Counted from the stretch's first letter, positions 27,029 to 35,192 are shown. The stretch is 64,000 nucleotides of DNA from Cellvibrio sp. UBA7661 (GCA_002483365.1 DLHT01000018.1:202411-266410), one strand, 5' to 3'. Program-made: numbers and translations. The notes: generated from the letters alone by a model not told the origin.

Positions 27029-27373
27029 ATGACTCAACTACCACCATGCCCGAAGTGCAACTCGCCATACACCTATCAGGATCAAGATCTATTGATTTGT
27101 CCCGAGTGCGCGCACGAATGGTCTCCACTAGCGCAAGCCAGCGACGCCTCAGAAACCACCAAACAAATTCGTGATGCCAACGGCAATGTGCTTACCGAAG
27201 GGGATTTCATAACAGTGATTAAAGATCTGAAAATTAAAGGCTCATCTTCCGTGGTCAAAGTCGGCACAAAAGTAAAAATACTGCGCTTAGTCGATGGTGA
27301 TCACGACATTGATTGTCGCATTGAGGGGATCGGCGCAATGATGTTGAAATCGGAGTTTGTGAAAAAAGCGTAG
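27029..27373 (+). CDS. yjdM: YjdM/PhnA zinc-ribbon protein
   Basis: A 114-residue cytoplasmic protein. It has an N-terminal zinc ribbon with two CxxC pairs (PPCPKCNSPYTY and LICPECAHEW) followed by the conserved DANGNVLTEGDFITVIKDLKIKGSSSVVKVGTKVK domain of the PhnA/YjdM family. In spite of the old name it is not established as part of phosphonate catabolism. The ATG has CCGGAG 8 nt upstream. It follows the TRIC gene by 36 nt on the same strand and is the last chromosomal gene before the island boundary. Confidence 0.9.
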   Translation: MTQLPPCPKCNSPYTYQDQDLLICPECAHEWSPLAQASDASETTKQIRDANGNVLTEGDFITVIKDLKIKGSSSVVKVGTKVKILRLVDGDHDIDCRIEGIGAMMLKSEFVKKA

Positions 27374-27444
27374 TCTTTATTCCCGCCACACCTTTGCGGC
27401 CGGCGCTCTCGATAAAGGTTTTGCATATTTCCTTTCTAATTTTT

Positions 27445-27707
27445 ATTGTTTTTTATCTCGCCAGACTCACTGGAATTTTTACTTCAAACAATTCAAGTTT
27501 TAGGAAGCAAATTTTTCTCTCGCAGCAGCAAGAGAACCGAATGAACAAATAGCAGAAACAAAACACTTTTTTCAACCAAAGCAATATTTGATCCGTCAAT
27601 ATTACGCACCACCAAATACAAAAAAGTCACCATCAACGCACCTGGATGGTGACTTTTTTTGGTTTAGTTTTTTTGATTGCGACTTCCGCGAGCTTATTAG
27701 TTGCCAT
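27445..27707 (-). pseudogene. remnant of a P4-type tyrosine integrase (older element)
   Basis: The start of an integrase gene, ATGGCAACTAATAAGCTC at 27707, encodes MATNKLAEVAIKKTKPKK and then runs into a stop near 27633 inside a terminator hairpin. Further left, 27445-27540 matches (with gaps) the part of the other integrase in this window around 40061-40155, for example the TTGTTTTTT-ATCTCGCC and CAATTC-AGTTTT blocks. This is therefore a heavily deleted relative of the integrase at 39.5-40.3 kb, left at the left edge of the island. It cannot encode a working enzyme. Confidence 0.65.
27620..27660. terminator. bidirectional intrinsic terminator
   Basis: AAAAAAGTCACCATC then a 10-nt loop and GATGGTGACTTTTTTT: a 15-bp stem flanked by A and T runs, so it works in both directions. 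It ends the yjdM transcript and insulates the island from the left flank. It has replaced the body of the older integrase. Confidence 0.85.
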
Positions 27708-27877
27708 TTACGCCACCAAATTTATGCCCCCAATTCTGCCCCAGATGATCGTAGCTTCAATAGGATTTCGGTGGACGTCTAGAGAGGAAAAATGCCTCGA
27801 AACCCAGCATTCATGTGGGTTTGGAGATATTCTTGGATGTCTTGGAATTTCAAGATGGTGCCGAGGCCTGACTTGAA
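27659..27877. repeat. left copy of the integrase-to-tRNA boundary repeat
   Basis: About 219 nt that align (roughly 80 percent by eye) with 40281-40503: start of integrase, its upstream region including GGTGGACGTCTAGAGA, the identical stretch CTTGGATGTCTTGGAATTTC, and the tRNA 3' end. This is the junction left by an earlier tandem insertion. Confidence 0.75.
27856..27877 (-). other. decayed att site (tRNA-Leu 3' end remnant), left island border
   Basis: TGGTGCCGAGGCCTGACTTGAA compared with TGGTGCCCGAGGCCGGACTTGAA at the intact tRNA-Leu gene (40481-40503): one deleted base and one substitution. It is the expected duplicated target for an integrase that uses the 3' end of tRNA-Leu and marks the left end of the 12.6-kb element. 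Confidence 0.7.
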
Positions 27878-27928
27878 GTGAACAAAAAACCTTTTAAAAT
27901 CAAACACTTTAAAAACCTCACTTCTCAA

Positions 27929-27956
27929 TTATGCCCCCTCACATGCCCCCAATTTT
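27929..27956. repeat. paired TGCCCCC motifs, possible integrase arm sites (left)
   Basis: Two copies of ATGCCCCC 12 nt apart (TTATGCCCCC-TCAC-ATGCCCCCAATT). The same pairing occurs at the right end (40346-40369) and beside the older remnant (27721-27743). Position next to the att cores fits arm-type recombinase or excisionase sites. The rest of 27878-28170 has no gene. Confidence 0.4.
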
Positions 27957-28116
27957 GAGAGTCTGATGGCTAGAGGGCTTGCCGGTAGTTTGCACATAAA
28001 CGCCGCACACGGCTGATCACTTTTTAATCAATTTACCCACAAAACTACCATACTAGAACACTAGAATTTCAGTGCGTAAATTTGCTTTTTAGTCCCGATC
28101 AAAAAATAACCTCTTC

Positions 28117-28137
28117 AAGTCCGAAAGCGGGCTTTTT
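28117..28137 (+). terminator. intrinsic terminator
   Basis: AAGTCCG-AAAG-CGGGCTT followed by TTT: a 7-bp stem with one G-U pair and a short T-run on the plus strand. It faces the end of the RelE-type gene. Confidence 0.45.
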
Positions 28138-28170
28138 CCCAGTCGAATTTAGCCGTTTTTCAATGAACCT

Positions 28171-28464
28171 TTAGGCTGTCGGCCACCGTTGTGCATTATG
28201 CAAAACACGCAAAATTTCAATGCAATTAACCTTGGAATTCTCACGATATATAACAATAAAAGGAAGGCCATCACCAACCAACTCGCGCGTATTTTTCACG
28301 CGACCTTGTCTGCCTGCGCGAGGATAATCCGACAAAATTAAATGAACGTCATCAACAATACGCAGAACGACATCAATTGCGACAGAGAGACTATTTTCCT
28401 TAGTAATATAAGCTTCGATATTTTCTAAATCAACCTCGGCAAGATCAGTCCATTTGAGCTGCAC
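28171..28464 (-). CDS. RelE/ParE-family toxin
   Basis: A 97-residue basic protein, MQLKWTDLAEVDLENIEAYI..., with the RelE/ParE fold pattern: WTDLAEVDLENIEAYI helix, DYPRAGRQGRVKNTRELVG (strand and loop) and LPFIVIYRENSKVNCIEILRVLHNAQRWP. The C-terminal ILRVLHNAQRWP is the family's typical end. Members either poison gyrase (ParE) or cleave mRNA at the ribosome (RelE); which applies here cannot be decided. It overlaps the antitoxin gene by 20 nt and follows it. Confidence 0.85.
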   Translation of the reverse strand: MQLKWTDLAEVDLENIEAYITKENSLSVAIDVVLRIVDDVHLILSDYPRAGRQGRVKNTRELVGDGLPFIVIYRENSKVNCIEILRVLHNAQRWPTA

Positions 28465-28693
28465 GCTTAGCCTCCCACTTAGCCTTTATATCCTTGTGGT
28501 CGATCAAACGTCCCTCTTCCGCCGCTTTAACACCCTTTTCTACCTCAAGTAAAAACCACTCTTCGCGAGCAACATATTGCTTGATAGCCTCCGCCATTAA
28601 CCAGGCGCGCGGCCTATCCATAGCGTCTGCCATCTGGCCAATCCTGGCCAAAGTTTCATCATCAAGCCTTACTGAGGTTGCTTTTAAGCTCAT
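28445..28693 (-). CDS. ribbon-helix-helix antitoxin (CopG/ParD-like)
   Basis: An 82-residue antitoxin starting at ATG 28693, with GGAG 6 nt upstream; the ATG 12 nt earlier overlaps that site. N-terminal SLKATSVRLDDETLARIGQMADAMDRPRAWLMAEAIKQYVARE is a ribbon-helix-helix DNA-binding domain. The acidic C-terminal tail (EVEKGVKAAEEGRLIDHKDIKAKWEAKRAA) should wrap the toxin. It likely represses its own promoter upstream of 28693. It is the first cargo of the island. Confidence 0.87.
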   Translation of the reverse strand: MSLKATSVRLDDETLARIGQMADAMDRPRAWLMAEAIKQYVAREEWFLLEVEKGVKAAEEGRLIDHKDIKAKWEAKRAAQMD

Positions 28694-28928
28694 GGGAATC
28701 TCCAAGAATCTATGAGGTTCTCTTGAAACCTGAAAGTTATCATATAAACGCTATCAAAGTCTTTTAATGGTCATTTATAACTGGAGATATTAAACGACAA
28801 AACGCTTATGCCGTCCGTGAATGCGACCCAAATCCCAGAATCACCACCTGAAGTTAGGTTAGAGTCCGCATCCGCAAAACCATGAAGTGATATCTAATCG
28901 CAAGCCGATTTTAATCAGGGAGTTTTAC

Positions 28929-30467
28929 ATGGCGCACCACGTATACGCCAACGGTATGGAAATAGCCTCTCGCTCTTCGGACGGCAAATCTGCCGCTGCA
29001 TTTCCAGACACCTGCTTTTCACCACCCACACCACCCGCTACCGGTGTACCCATTCCTTACAGCAATACTTGTTTCGCCAAGGATATTACCAACGGCAGCA
29101 CCAGTGTTTTTATCAAAGGGAAAAGTGTTGGCTTGGCCGACGAATCCTATTTTAAAACCAGTGTTGGCGATGACCCGGCAACAAAAGGGCTTAAGAAAGG
29201 CATCGTATCCGGTGCCGTAAATGGTAAAGCCTACTTCGTACATTGGTCACCGAATGTGAAAGTAGAAGGCTTTGGTGTTCCAAGGCATTTGGATAGCGTA
29301 ACGCACAATCACAGCAATCCATCCAATACCGCACTTTTTCCCTTTCAATCCCGCAGCTGGTTTCTTGGTCGTCATGATTGCATGAAGGAAGAAAAACGAA
29401 TTGAAAAAGCCTGCAAAAGCAAAAAGGCCGCCGATAAAGATAAGCACTGGACAGAGGAAAACTGTAAAGGGCTCGGCGCTCAGGTTGGCAACGGTAAAAT
29501 TGACGACATCAAAGCAGAACTCGAAAACAATATTTCGCACCTGCAGGATCAGCTGAAAAACGCAGACATTGTTAAACAGATTTCCGATAAGTTTGGCGAA
29601 GAAGTTATCGACTGGGGCACTAAGCAGGCGGGCATAGCAGCGATGAAAGCTGTTGGTAAACAAGCCATCGGCTCACTGGTGCCTGTAGTTGGGAATATCG
29701 CAATGGGCGCATCAACAGCAGCAGACCTCTATTCACTTCAGGCACAAATAAGAGAATTAACAGAACAAGCGGCGCAGATTGAAAAATATGCTGCCGAATC
29801 AGCCCAAAAACTCTCCGAAGCACAAAAAAATCTCGACAACATGTTTAAAGACGGGAAAGTAAACGTGCCCGATTTAGACACAAAAGAAGGTCAAACTGAA
29901 TTTCGAAAACAAGTTGGTGATATTCAGGATGGACTTGCCACGCTCAATGATTGTACTCGCGCACGAAAATGTAATTTAGTTCCCTATGGTAAAAAAAGTA
30001 CCGATGGGCGAGATGGCACAAAAAAAACTGAAACATCCCAAAAAAATGGGAAAGGCTGCTGCAATGGACAAACGGGTCACCACTTACTACCCGATGGGAT
30101 GACACGTGATTCTGGTTGTACAATCCACAGAAATCGCGGCGGTCAAAGCGTCGAAGCTCCTACCGTGTGCGTTGAGGGTGGAGTAGGAAACGGCAGTCAT
30201 GGGCGAGTGCACAACGCAATGGATAGCGCCCTCGAAAAAGCATCAGAGAAAGGAAAAATTATCAATAACAAAATTAGCTTGGATGACGCGCTAGCAGCTG
30301 CCACGGAATCACACATGAAAGCATTCCCGTTATCACTTTGCAGTAAAAAATGCATACGTTCACAGTTGGACGATTACTACAAAAAAGCTTGTAAACAACA
30401 GAATCCAATGCTTAATGCGAAAGATAAGAATGGCAAAAAATTCGAGCCAGTTACCGAGGATAACTAA
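28929..30467 (+). CDS. T6SS effector: PAAR-like (DUF4150) with C-terminal GHH-type nuclease domain
   Basis: A 512-residue protein; ATG 28929 has AGGGAG 8 nt upstream. Residues 1-130 are a DUF4150/PAAR-like domain (HHVYANGMEIASRSSDGKS, FPDTCFSPPTPPATGVPIPYSN, GKSVGLADESYFKTSVGDDPATKG), which caps the VgrG spike of a type VI secretion system. A charged helical region (about 170-330) contains a weakly hydrophobic stretch (IGSLVPVVGNIAMGASTAADL). The Cys-rich C-terminal domain (about 350-512) carries TGHHLLPDGM (near 383) and GSHGRVHNAMD (near 422), which fits the Tox-GHH2/HNH-EndoVII nuclease superfamily. It would be delivered into competitor cells. The toxin assignment is by motif only. Confidence 0.8.
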   Translation: MAHHVYANGMEIASRSSDGKSAAAFPDTCFSPPTPPATGVPIPYSNTCFAKDITNGSTSVFIKGKSVGLADESYFKTSVGDDPATKGLKKGIVSGAVNGKAYFVHWSPNVKVEGFGVPRHLDSVTHNHSNPSNTALFPFQSRSWFLGRHDCMKEEKRIEKACKSKKAADKDKHWTEENCKGLGAQVGNGKIDDIKAELENNISHLQDQLKNADIVKQISDKFGEEVIDWGTKQAGIAAMKAVGKQAIGSLVPVVGNIAMGASTAADLYSLQAQIRELTEQAAQIEKYAAESAQKLSEAQKNLDNMFKDGKVNVPDLDTKEGQTEFRKQVGDIQDGLATLNDCTRARKCNLVPYGKKSTDGRDGTKKTETSQKNGKGCCNGQTGHHLLPDGMTRDSGCTIHRNRGGQSVEAPTVCVEGGVGNGSHGRVHNAMDSALEKASEKGKIINNKISLDDALAAATESHMKAFPLSLCSKKCIRSQLDDYYKKACKQQNPMLNAKDKNGKKFEPVTEDN

Positions 30468-31460
30468 ATGACAATACTTCAATTAACCGAAGATCGTTGG
30501 ACTAAAAATATCAAAGGCTTCAACTTCGTTGACTGCATCATTTGGGAAAACAACAGAATAGCCATAATTGCCAAAAAAGATGTTCCTTCTGAAGAGTACG
30601 ATGTATTAAGAGAAGGAAGCGTAGAAACAAGAGTAATATCATTAACGCTTGAATCTAATGCGACCAAGTGCGGCAACACCGCGCTAACAGGTTTTCGCTT
30701 TCCAAAAGTAACCGTTGAACGAAAAGAGGAACCAATACTATTAGTTTCATCAAGGGAAAGTGAGGGTGGCGTTTTTTATAGAGACCGAAATACCAATGCA
30801 GGGTTAGAAAACATTACCCCTGAGGGAAAACCAGGTCCAACAAAAAGCTGCAACACGAGGAAATTAAAAAGCATTAACGGATGGGCGTTTGCAGTAGCGA
30901 TTGGGCGCCGTGTTTTTAAGCGAGCAGCGGCCAACCAATGGATACCGATACTTGAAGGTTTAACTTGGCCAGAGCAAATGGATTACCTCGACATGGGCTT
31001 TGAGGATATCCATGGCTCCAACGAAAACAACATGTACGCTGTAGGTGGTTGCGGTGATGTATGGCACTACAACGGTGAAAAATGGCAATGGTGTGATTTC
31101 CCAAGCAATGAACAACTCTCTTGCGTTTTAGTAGCACCCGATGGTGATGTCTACATCAGCGGTGAAGGCGGCAATTTATGGCGCGGGAAAATGCATACCT
31201 GGGAAAAAATCCACACAGGCTCATCCAGCGTATTGAATAAAGATTTGGCGTGGTGCAACAACCAAGTATGGGTCAGCTCTGATTACCAATTGCGGGTATG
31301 GAATGGCAAAGAATTGGTTCGCCCAGTACACAACGGAAAAGAAATTATTATGTCCGGCAATATGGATGTTTACGAAAACCTGCTGCTAGTAGCCGATCTA
31401 AATACCGTGAAATTATTTGACGGTACTGATTGGCACACGATTGTAAGGCCTTATGAATAA
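30468..31460 (+). CDS. beta-propeller-like putative immunity protein, copy 1
   Basis: A 330-residue protein whose ATG directly follows the effector stop codon (TAA-ATG). No signal peptide. The C-terminal half has repeating Trp/Gly strand motifs, GGCGDVWHYNGEKWQWCDFP, GDVYISGEGGNLWRGKMHTWEKI, NNQVWVSSDYQLRVWNGKEL and NTVKLFDGTDWHTIV, as in beta-propeller (YVTN/Kelch-like) repeats. Because it sits immediately after a secreted nuclease-like toxin, I infer that it neutralises that toxin in the producer's cytoplasm. The N-terminal 150 residues differ from copy 2 while the C-terminal half is nearly identical, a pattern often seen in specificity-swapping immunity families. I do not recognise a named family. 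Confidence 0.6.
   Translation: MTILQLTEDRWTKNIKGFNFVDCIIWENNRIAIIAKKDVPSEEYDVLREGSVETRVISLTLESNATKCGNTALTGFRFPKVTVERKEEPILLVSSRESEGGVFYRDRNTNAGLENITPEGKPGPTKSCNTRKLKSINGWAFAVAIGRRVFKRAAANQWIPILEGLTWPEQMDYLDMGFEDIHGSNENNMYAVGGCGDVWHYNGEKWQWCDFPSNEQLSCVLVAPDGDVYISGEGGNLWRGKMHTWEKIHTGSSSVLNKDLAWCNNQVWVSSDYQLRVWNGKELVRPVHNGKEIIMSGNMDVYENLLLVADLNTVKLFDGTDWHTIVRPYE
31010..31460 (+). repeat. direct repeat, 3' halves of the propeller genes (copy A)
   Basis: About 450 nt that recur at 32015-32465 (offset 1005) with only scattered, mostly silent differences. The identity ends abruptly on the left within the GFEDIHG/GFHDIHG codons, which points to a recent duplication or gene conversion limited to the 3' half. 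Confidence 0.85.
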
Positions 31461-32465
31461 ATGATTAACGTTCACAAGAAACACTTACTAACGAAAGCAA
31501 AATGGGAAGAAATAATTAAAGGATTCGATATTATCGATTGCTGTATTTTAGAGCGCAACAAAATATTACTAGCAGCAAAAGCTGATATGTCTGACGATGA
31601 ATATGACGTGCTTCGCGAAAGCTCACGGGAAATGAGAGGAATAATCCTTATGTTTGAAGCCGATGAGTTGAAGTGCGGAGCTTACAGGCCAGGAGGCCTG
31701 CGATTTCCAAGAGTTTGCATCACGCAAAAGCCTGAGTTACGTGGCTTATTTTCTTCTCGGCAAAATGACGGATTGATATTTGCAATAGGCAAAGGCGGCA
31801 TCAAGGAAATGGATTACATCACCCCTGATGGTGAAGAAAAGCCAAAAGGTAGCGCCTATGTCTACAAACTCAAATGTATAGATGGATACGCGTATGCTGC
31901 TAGTTTTGGCAGAATCATCCACAAACGAGTTGCACACGGACAATGGATACCACTTACCAACGGCTTAATATGGCCGGAGAAAATGGATTCATCAGATATG
32001 GGTTTCCACGACATCCACGGCCCCAACGAAAACAACATGTACGCTGTAGGTGGTTGCGGTGATGTATGGCACTACAACGGTGAAAAATGGCAATGGTGCG
32101 ATTTTCCCAGTAATGAACAACTCTCTTGCGTTTTAGTTGCACCCGATGGTGATGTCTATATCAGCGGTGAAGGCGGCAATTTATGGCGCGGGCAAATGCA
32201 TACTTGGGAAAAAATCCACACAGGCTCATCCAGCGTATTGAATAAAGATTTGGCGTGGTACAACAACCAAGTATGGATCAGCTCTGATTACCAATTGCGG
32301 GTATGGAATGGCAAAGAATTGGTTCACCCAGTACACGATGGAAAAGAAATTATTATGTCTGGCAATATGGATGTTTACGAAAACCTGCTGCTAGTAGCCG
32401 ATTTGAATACCGTAAAATTATTTGACGGCACCGATTGGCGCACGATTGTAAGGCCATACGAATAA
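31461..32465 (+). CDS. beta-propeller-like putative immunity protein, copy 2
   Basis: A 334-residue paralogue of the preceding gene, again beginning directly at the previous stop (TAA-ATG). The N-terminal half shares only scattered residues with copy 1 (KGFDIIDCCILERNKILLAAKADMSDDEYDVLRE versus KGFNFVDCIIWENNRIAIIAKKDVPSEEYDVLRE). From about residue 185 to the end the two are almost the same at both protein and DNA level. It may protect against a second toxin variant, serve as spare immunity acquired from a relative, or bind the same effector. It is cytoplasmic by prediction. Confidence 0.58.
   Translation: MINVHKKHLLTKAKWEEIIKGFDIIDCCILERNKILLAAKADMSDDEYDVLRESSREMRGIILMFEADELKCGAYRPGGLRFPRVCITQKPELRGLFSSRQNDGLIFAIGKGGIKEMDYITPDGEEKPKGSAYVYKLKCIDGYAYAASFGRIIHKRVAHGQWIPLTNGLIWPEKMDSSDMGFHDIHGPNENNMYAVGGCGDVWHYNGEKWQWCDFPSNEQLSCVLVAPDGDVYISGEGGNLWRGQMHTWEKIHTGSSSVLNKDLAWYNNQVWISSDYQLRVWNGKELVHPVHDGKEIIMSGNMDVYENLLLVADLNTVKLFDGTDWRTIVRPYE
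32015..32465 (+). repeat. direct repeat, 3' halves of the propeller genes (copy B)
   Basis: Partner of the repeat at 31010-31460. Both end exactly at the stop codon (GGCC(T)TA(T/C)GAATAA) and both are followed by ATGATTAAC, so the repeat extends a few bases into the next start. Confidence 0.85.
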
Positions 32466-33473
32466 ATGATTAACCCAACAATGAAAACTATCAGCACACA
32501 ATTAATAGGGATGTTGCTAATGTCTGTAGCACTGCTTTCAAATGCTAGCGATTGGTTAAATGCTAGCGATATACTCGGCATTCGCCAGGCTACCAATGAA
32601 GAAAAGCTTTGGCTGAGTCAAACAATTAAAGGAATGATTTCCTACGACTTTGAAAATCAAGACTTCCTGATATATGACGGCGACTTAACCATCCCTGCTA
32701 ACTTTATCGCCAGTGGTCATTTAGTGGTGCGCGGCAACCTGACCATCAAAGGTATGTACGATGATGAGGAAGGTTTACGTAGGAATTATCGAACAGGCTA
32801 TGGCTTCACCATTGTCATGGGAAATATGAGCGCTACACACATTTATAATTGGGCTTCACTCTATGTAAAAGGTGACCTAAACGTGTCAGGGTTGATATTC
32901 ACAATTTCCAATGATTTTTACTTTGAAGTTGATGGGAAGTTAAATGCTAAAGGACTATTTATCGATGATAAATATGCAAATTTCAATGAGGCCAACCTTG
33001 AGTTTGCCTTTTTAAGCCAGCTCTATGAAAGAGAAAAAGATTTCCACTTATTACATAATGGATTTCGTCATCTGCTACCCGAGTTTATTAGCGAGCCCGA
33101 GTTTAGAGATGCAATCGATCAGGACTACATGACACTGGAAAGCCAACCGATAAATCACGGTGCAATATGGGAAAACCTGCTAAACGGTAAGCCCGTTTTA
33201 CGAGACGTTCCTGCACCGCCAGAACTTCCTACCTGGATAGAATCTACCATCAACTCAGAAACGTCAGAGGCTGAATTATTGTCGCTAATAGGCAAAGACC
33301 CTCTTGTAAACCAACTAATGGCAGCACGCTATGACTTGTCTAAAAAGATAATAAAAGAATTGGAAAAAACAGAAGACCCTATTGTTCTGAAATGGCTTAG
33401 CTATGAAATGTCAGAGCGCACCATAGGTGAACGCATAAGCGGCATTGCCGCCACTGTTAGAAGTTTGTTTTAG
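32466..33473 (+). CDS. secreted protein of unknown function with beta-helix-like repeats
   Basis: A 335-residue protein. A signal peptide (about residues 6-27, KTISTQLIGMLLMSVALLSNA) predicts export. Residues 70-170 contain short repeats of the form DGDLTIPANFIASGHLVVRG, GNLTIKG, VKGDLNVSGLIF and VDGKLNAKGLFI, which resemble one-turn-per-repeat bactofilin or beta-helix strands. The C-terminal part is helical. The ATG abuts the previous stop, and Met-6 is an alternative start. It could be a periplasmic immunity or accessory protein of the effector operon. I do not recognise a family and assign no function. Confidence 0.55.
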   Translation: MINPTMKTISTQLIGMLLMSVALLSNASDWLNASDILGIRQATNEEKLWLSQTIKGMISYDFENQDFLIYDGDLTIPANFIASGHLVVRGNLTIKGMYDDEEGLRRNYRTGYGFTIVMGNMSATHIYNWASLYVKGDLNVSGLIFTISNDFYFEVDGKLNAKGLFIDDKYANFNEANLEFAFLSQLYEREKDFHLLHNGFRHLLPEFISEPEFRDAIDQDYMTLESQPINHGAIWENLLNGKPVLRDVPAPPELPTWIESTINSETSEAELLSLIGKDPLVNQLMAARYDLSKKIIKELEKTEDPIVLKWLSYEMSERTIGERISGIAATVRSLF

Positions 33474-33526
33474 TAACTTATGGAAAATAATCATCAATCA
33501 TTTTTTGACTAATGGAGATAGTTACC

Positions 33527-34012
33527 ATGAAAGAAGCAGGCGCACTACTTGAGCAGGCAACTGACGAAACTACCGATCTTTTGCACACGCTGCTGAAAAG
33601 CAAAAAAACTCACACCAACGAAAACATACGCGGCATTATCATAGGCAGCATTTGCGCTATAGATGACGAAGGCCAACTATGGATAAATCACTCAGGAATA
33701 AAATTCCCACTGGTTGCAATGACGATATGCGCCGTATCTCCGAACGATATAGATCGCCAATGCGCACTGATGTTCGAAAACGGCGACCCCGCACACCCAA
33801 TTGTAATGGGGCTATTGCACCATCCGGTTTTAACAATCAATACAATTGAAGAACAACAAGACATCAAAGCCGTAGAAAAAATTGAACTTCAATGCGGAAA
33901 GGCCTCACTCACTTTGAGTGCAGATGGAAAAATCGAATTGCGCGGAACAAAAATAACTTCTCATTCGACGGGGTTAAATCAGATTCGCGGCGCATCAGTC
34001 AAACTGAATTAA
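33527..34012 (+). CDS. DUF6484 protein, T6SS-associated
   Basis: A 161-residue protein starting at ATG 33527, with GGAG 9 nt upstream (an earlier ATG lies on top of that site). The middle (RGIIIGSICAIDDEGQLWINHSG ... PNDIDRQCALMFENGDPAHPIVMGLL) is the DUF6484 pattern found beside PAAR, DUF2169 and VgrG genes. The C-terminus (KASLTLSADGKIELRGTKITSHSTGLNQIRGASVKLN) resembles the gp5-like beta-helix repeats at the tip of VgrG. It may help load or cap the PAAR effector. It heads the second block of the operon. Confidence 0.75.
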   Translation: MKEAGALLEQATDETTDLLHTLLKSKKTHTNENIRGIIIGSICAIDDEGQLWINHSGIKFPLVAMTICAVSPNDIDRQCALMFENGDPAHPIVMGLLHHPVLTINTIEEQQDIKAVEKIELQCGKASLTLSADGKIELRGTKITSHSTGLNQIRGASVKLN

Positions 34013-34021
34013 GGCAATACA

Positions 34022-35170
34022 ATGGATTTGTTAAATGGCAGCCCCTTTGTGCTGGATACGCACCAAGCAATGGATAAAACAGGGCAAAAATATATAGTCG
34101 CGCTGGTAAAAGCCACCTACGACTTTCCCAAAGATGCCACCAGCTTGCCCAGGCTCGCAAAAACACAAACACCGATTTATGCAGCGGATGTATTTGAAGG
34201 TGAGCCAGGATTCTCCAGCCCGATATTTGAAAGCGATTATGGTCTGCGAAAAGCCCGCTGCGATGTAGTTATAAACGCAACAGCCTATGCACCACAACAA
34301 CAACCGGTCGCCGAACTCTTGGTGGGTATGCGCGTACATGAATGCCAAAAAGTATTGCGTGTTGTAGGTGATCGCACCTGGCAAGGCTTTCTCGGGCTTA
34401 GCCCATCGGCCCCTGAATTATTTACTGAAATGCCAATTTCATATAGCCGCGCATTTGGCGGAAGCTTACCACCACAAAATGAAAAGGACTCCGGAATAAG
34501 TTACGCCGCCAACCCGGTGGGCTGTGGTTATGCGAAAGGAAAACATACCGCTTTACTCAAAGGAACCAAAGTCCCCAATCTGGAACATCCAGATAAACCG
34601 ATTCGGCAGTGTGATGGAAATTATCAGCCCTACTCGCTCGGTCCTATCGGGCGCTCTTGGGAGCCTCGGCTGTCCTGTGCGGGAACTTATGATGATGATT
34701 GGAAAGAAAATACTTTTCCGCTATTACCTGCAGATTTTGATGAAGCTTTTTTCCAATGCACTCCTAAAGATCAACAGATTCCATTTCCTGTTGGCGGTGA
34801 AGCTATCACGCTCATGAATTTGCACCCTACCCGTGAGCGCATTCATTTTTTATTACCCGATCTTGAAATGCCCATGGTGCTACTCACCAAACAACACATC
34901 CAGCACAAACTGAAACCGGTTGTTGATTGCCTGACGTTAAATCCAGACAAAGAAGAATTTACCCTGCTATGGCGTGCGCACTTCCCCATTAAGCGCTCGT
35001 TAAATGAAATCCTCACCGTTGCTATAGGAAAAATAAGCCAGTGTAAGTGGCGCTCTTTGGTAATGGGAACAGGTACCTGTTCGGGTGAAATAGAGCCGGA
35101 CAACGCGGATGATGTGGTCGATGTCACTGACGCGATGGACAACTGTAGCGATTGCGGTTTATCCGCTTAA
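34022..35170 (+). CDS. DUF2169 protein, T6SS effector adaptor-like
   Basis: A 382-residue protein of DUF2169. Recognisable segments are TYDFPKDATSLPRLAKTQTPI, VFEGEPGFSSPIFESDYGLRKARCDVVINATAYAP, GDRTWQGFLGLSPSAPELFTEMPISYSRAFGG and YAANPVGCGYA. DUF2169 proteins accompany DUF4150/PAAR-like effectors and are thought to be adaptors or chaperones that attach them to the spike. It follows DUF6484 by 9 nt and overlaps the open frame of the next gene only if an unlikely upstream start is used. Confidence 0.83.
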   Translation: MDLLNGSPFVLDTHQAMDKTGQKYIVALVKATYDFPKDATSLPRLAKTQTPIYAADVFEGEPGFSSPIFESDYGLRKARCDVVINATAYAPQQQPVAELLVGMRVHECQKVLRVVGDRTWQGFLGLSPSAPELFTEMPISYSRAFGGSLPPQNEKDSGISYAANPVGCGYAKGKHTALLKGTKVPNLEHPDKPIRQCDGNYQPYSLGPIGRSWEPRLSCAGTYDDDWKENTFPLLPADFDEAFFQCTPKDQQIPFPVGGEAITLMNLHPTRERIHFLLPDLEMPMVLLTKQHIQHKLKPVVDCLTLNPDKEEFTLLWRAHFPIKRSLNEILTVAIGKISQCKWRSLVMGTGTCSGEIEPDNADDVVDVTDAMDNCSDCGLSA

Positions 35171-35192
35171 TATAAAAGGATTAAGTATTATC

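Noticed and set aside
35109..35192. Upstream start for the ketosynthase-like gene inside the DUF2169 gene
   Set aside because: The sequence MMWSMSLTRWTTVAI is an out-of-frame reading of DUF2169 and lacks a ribosome-binding site; the GTG at 35193 is preferred.
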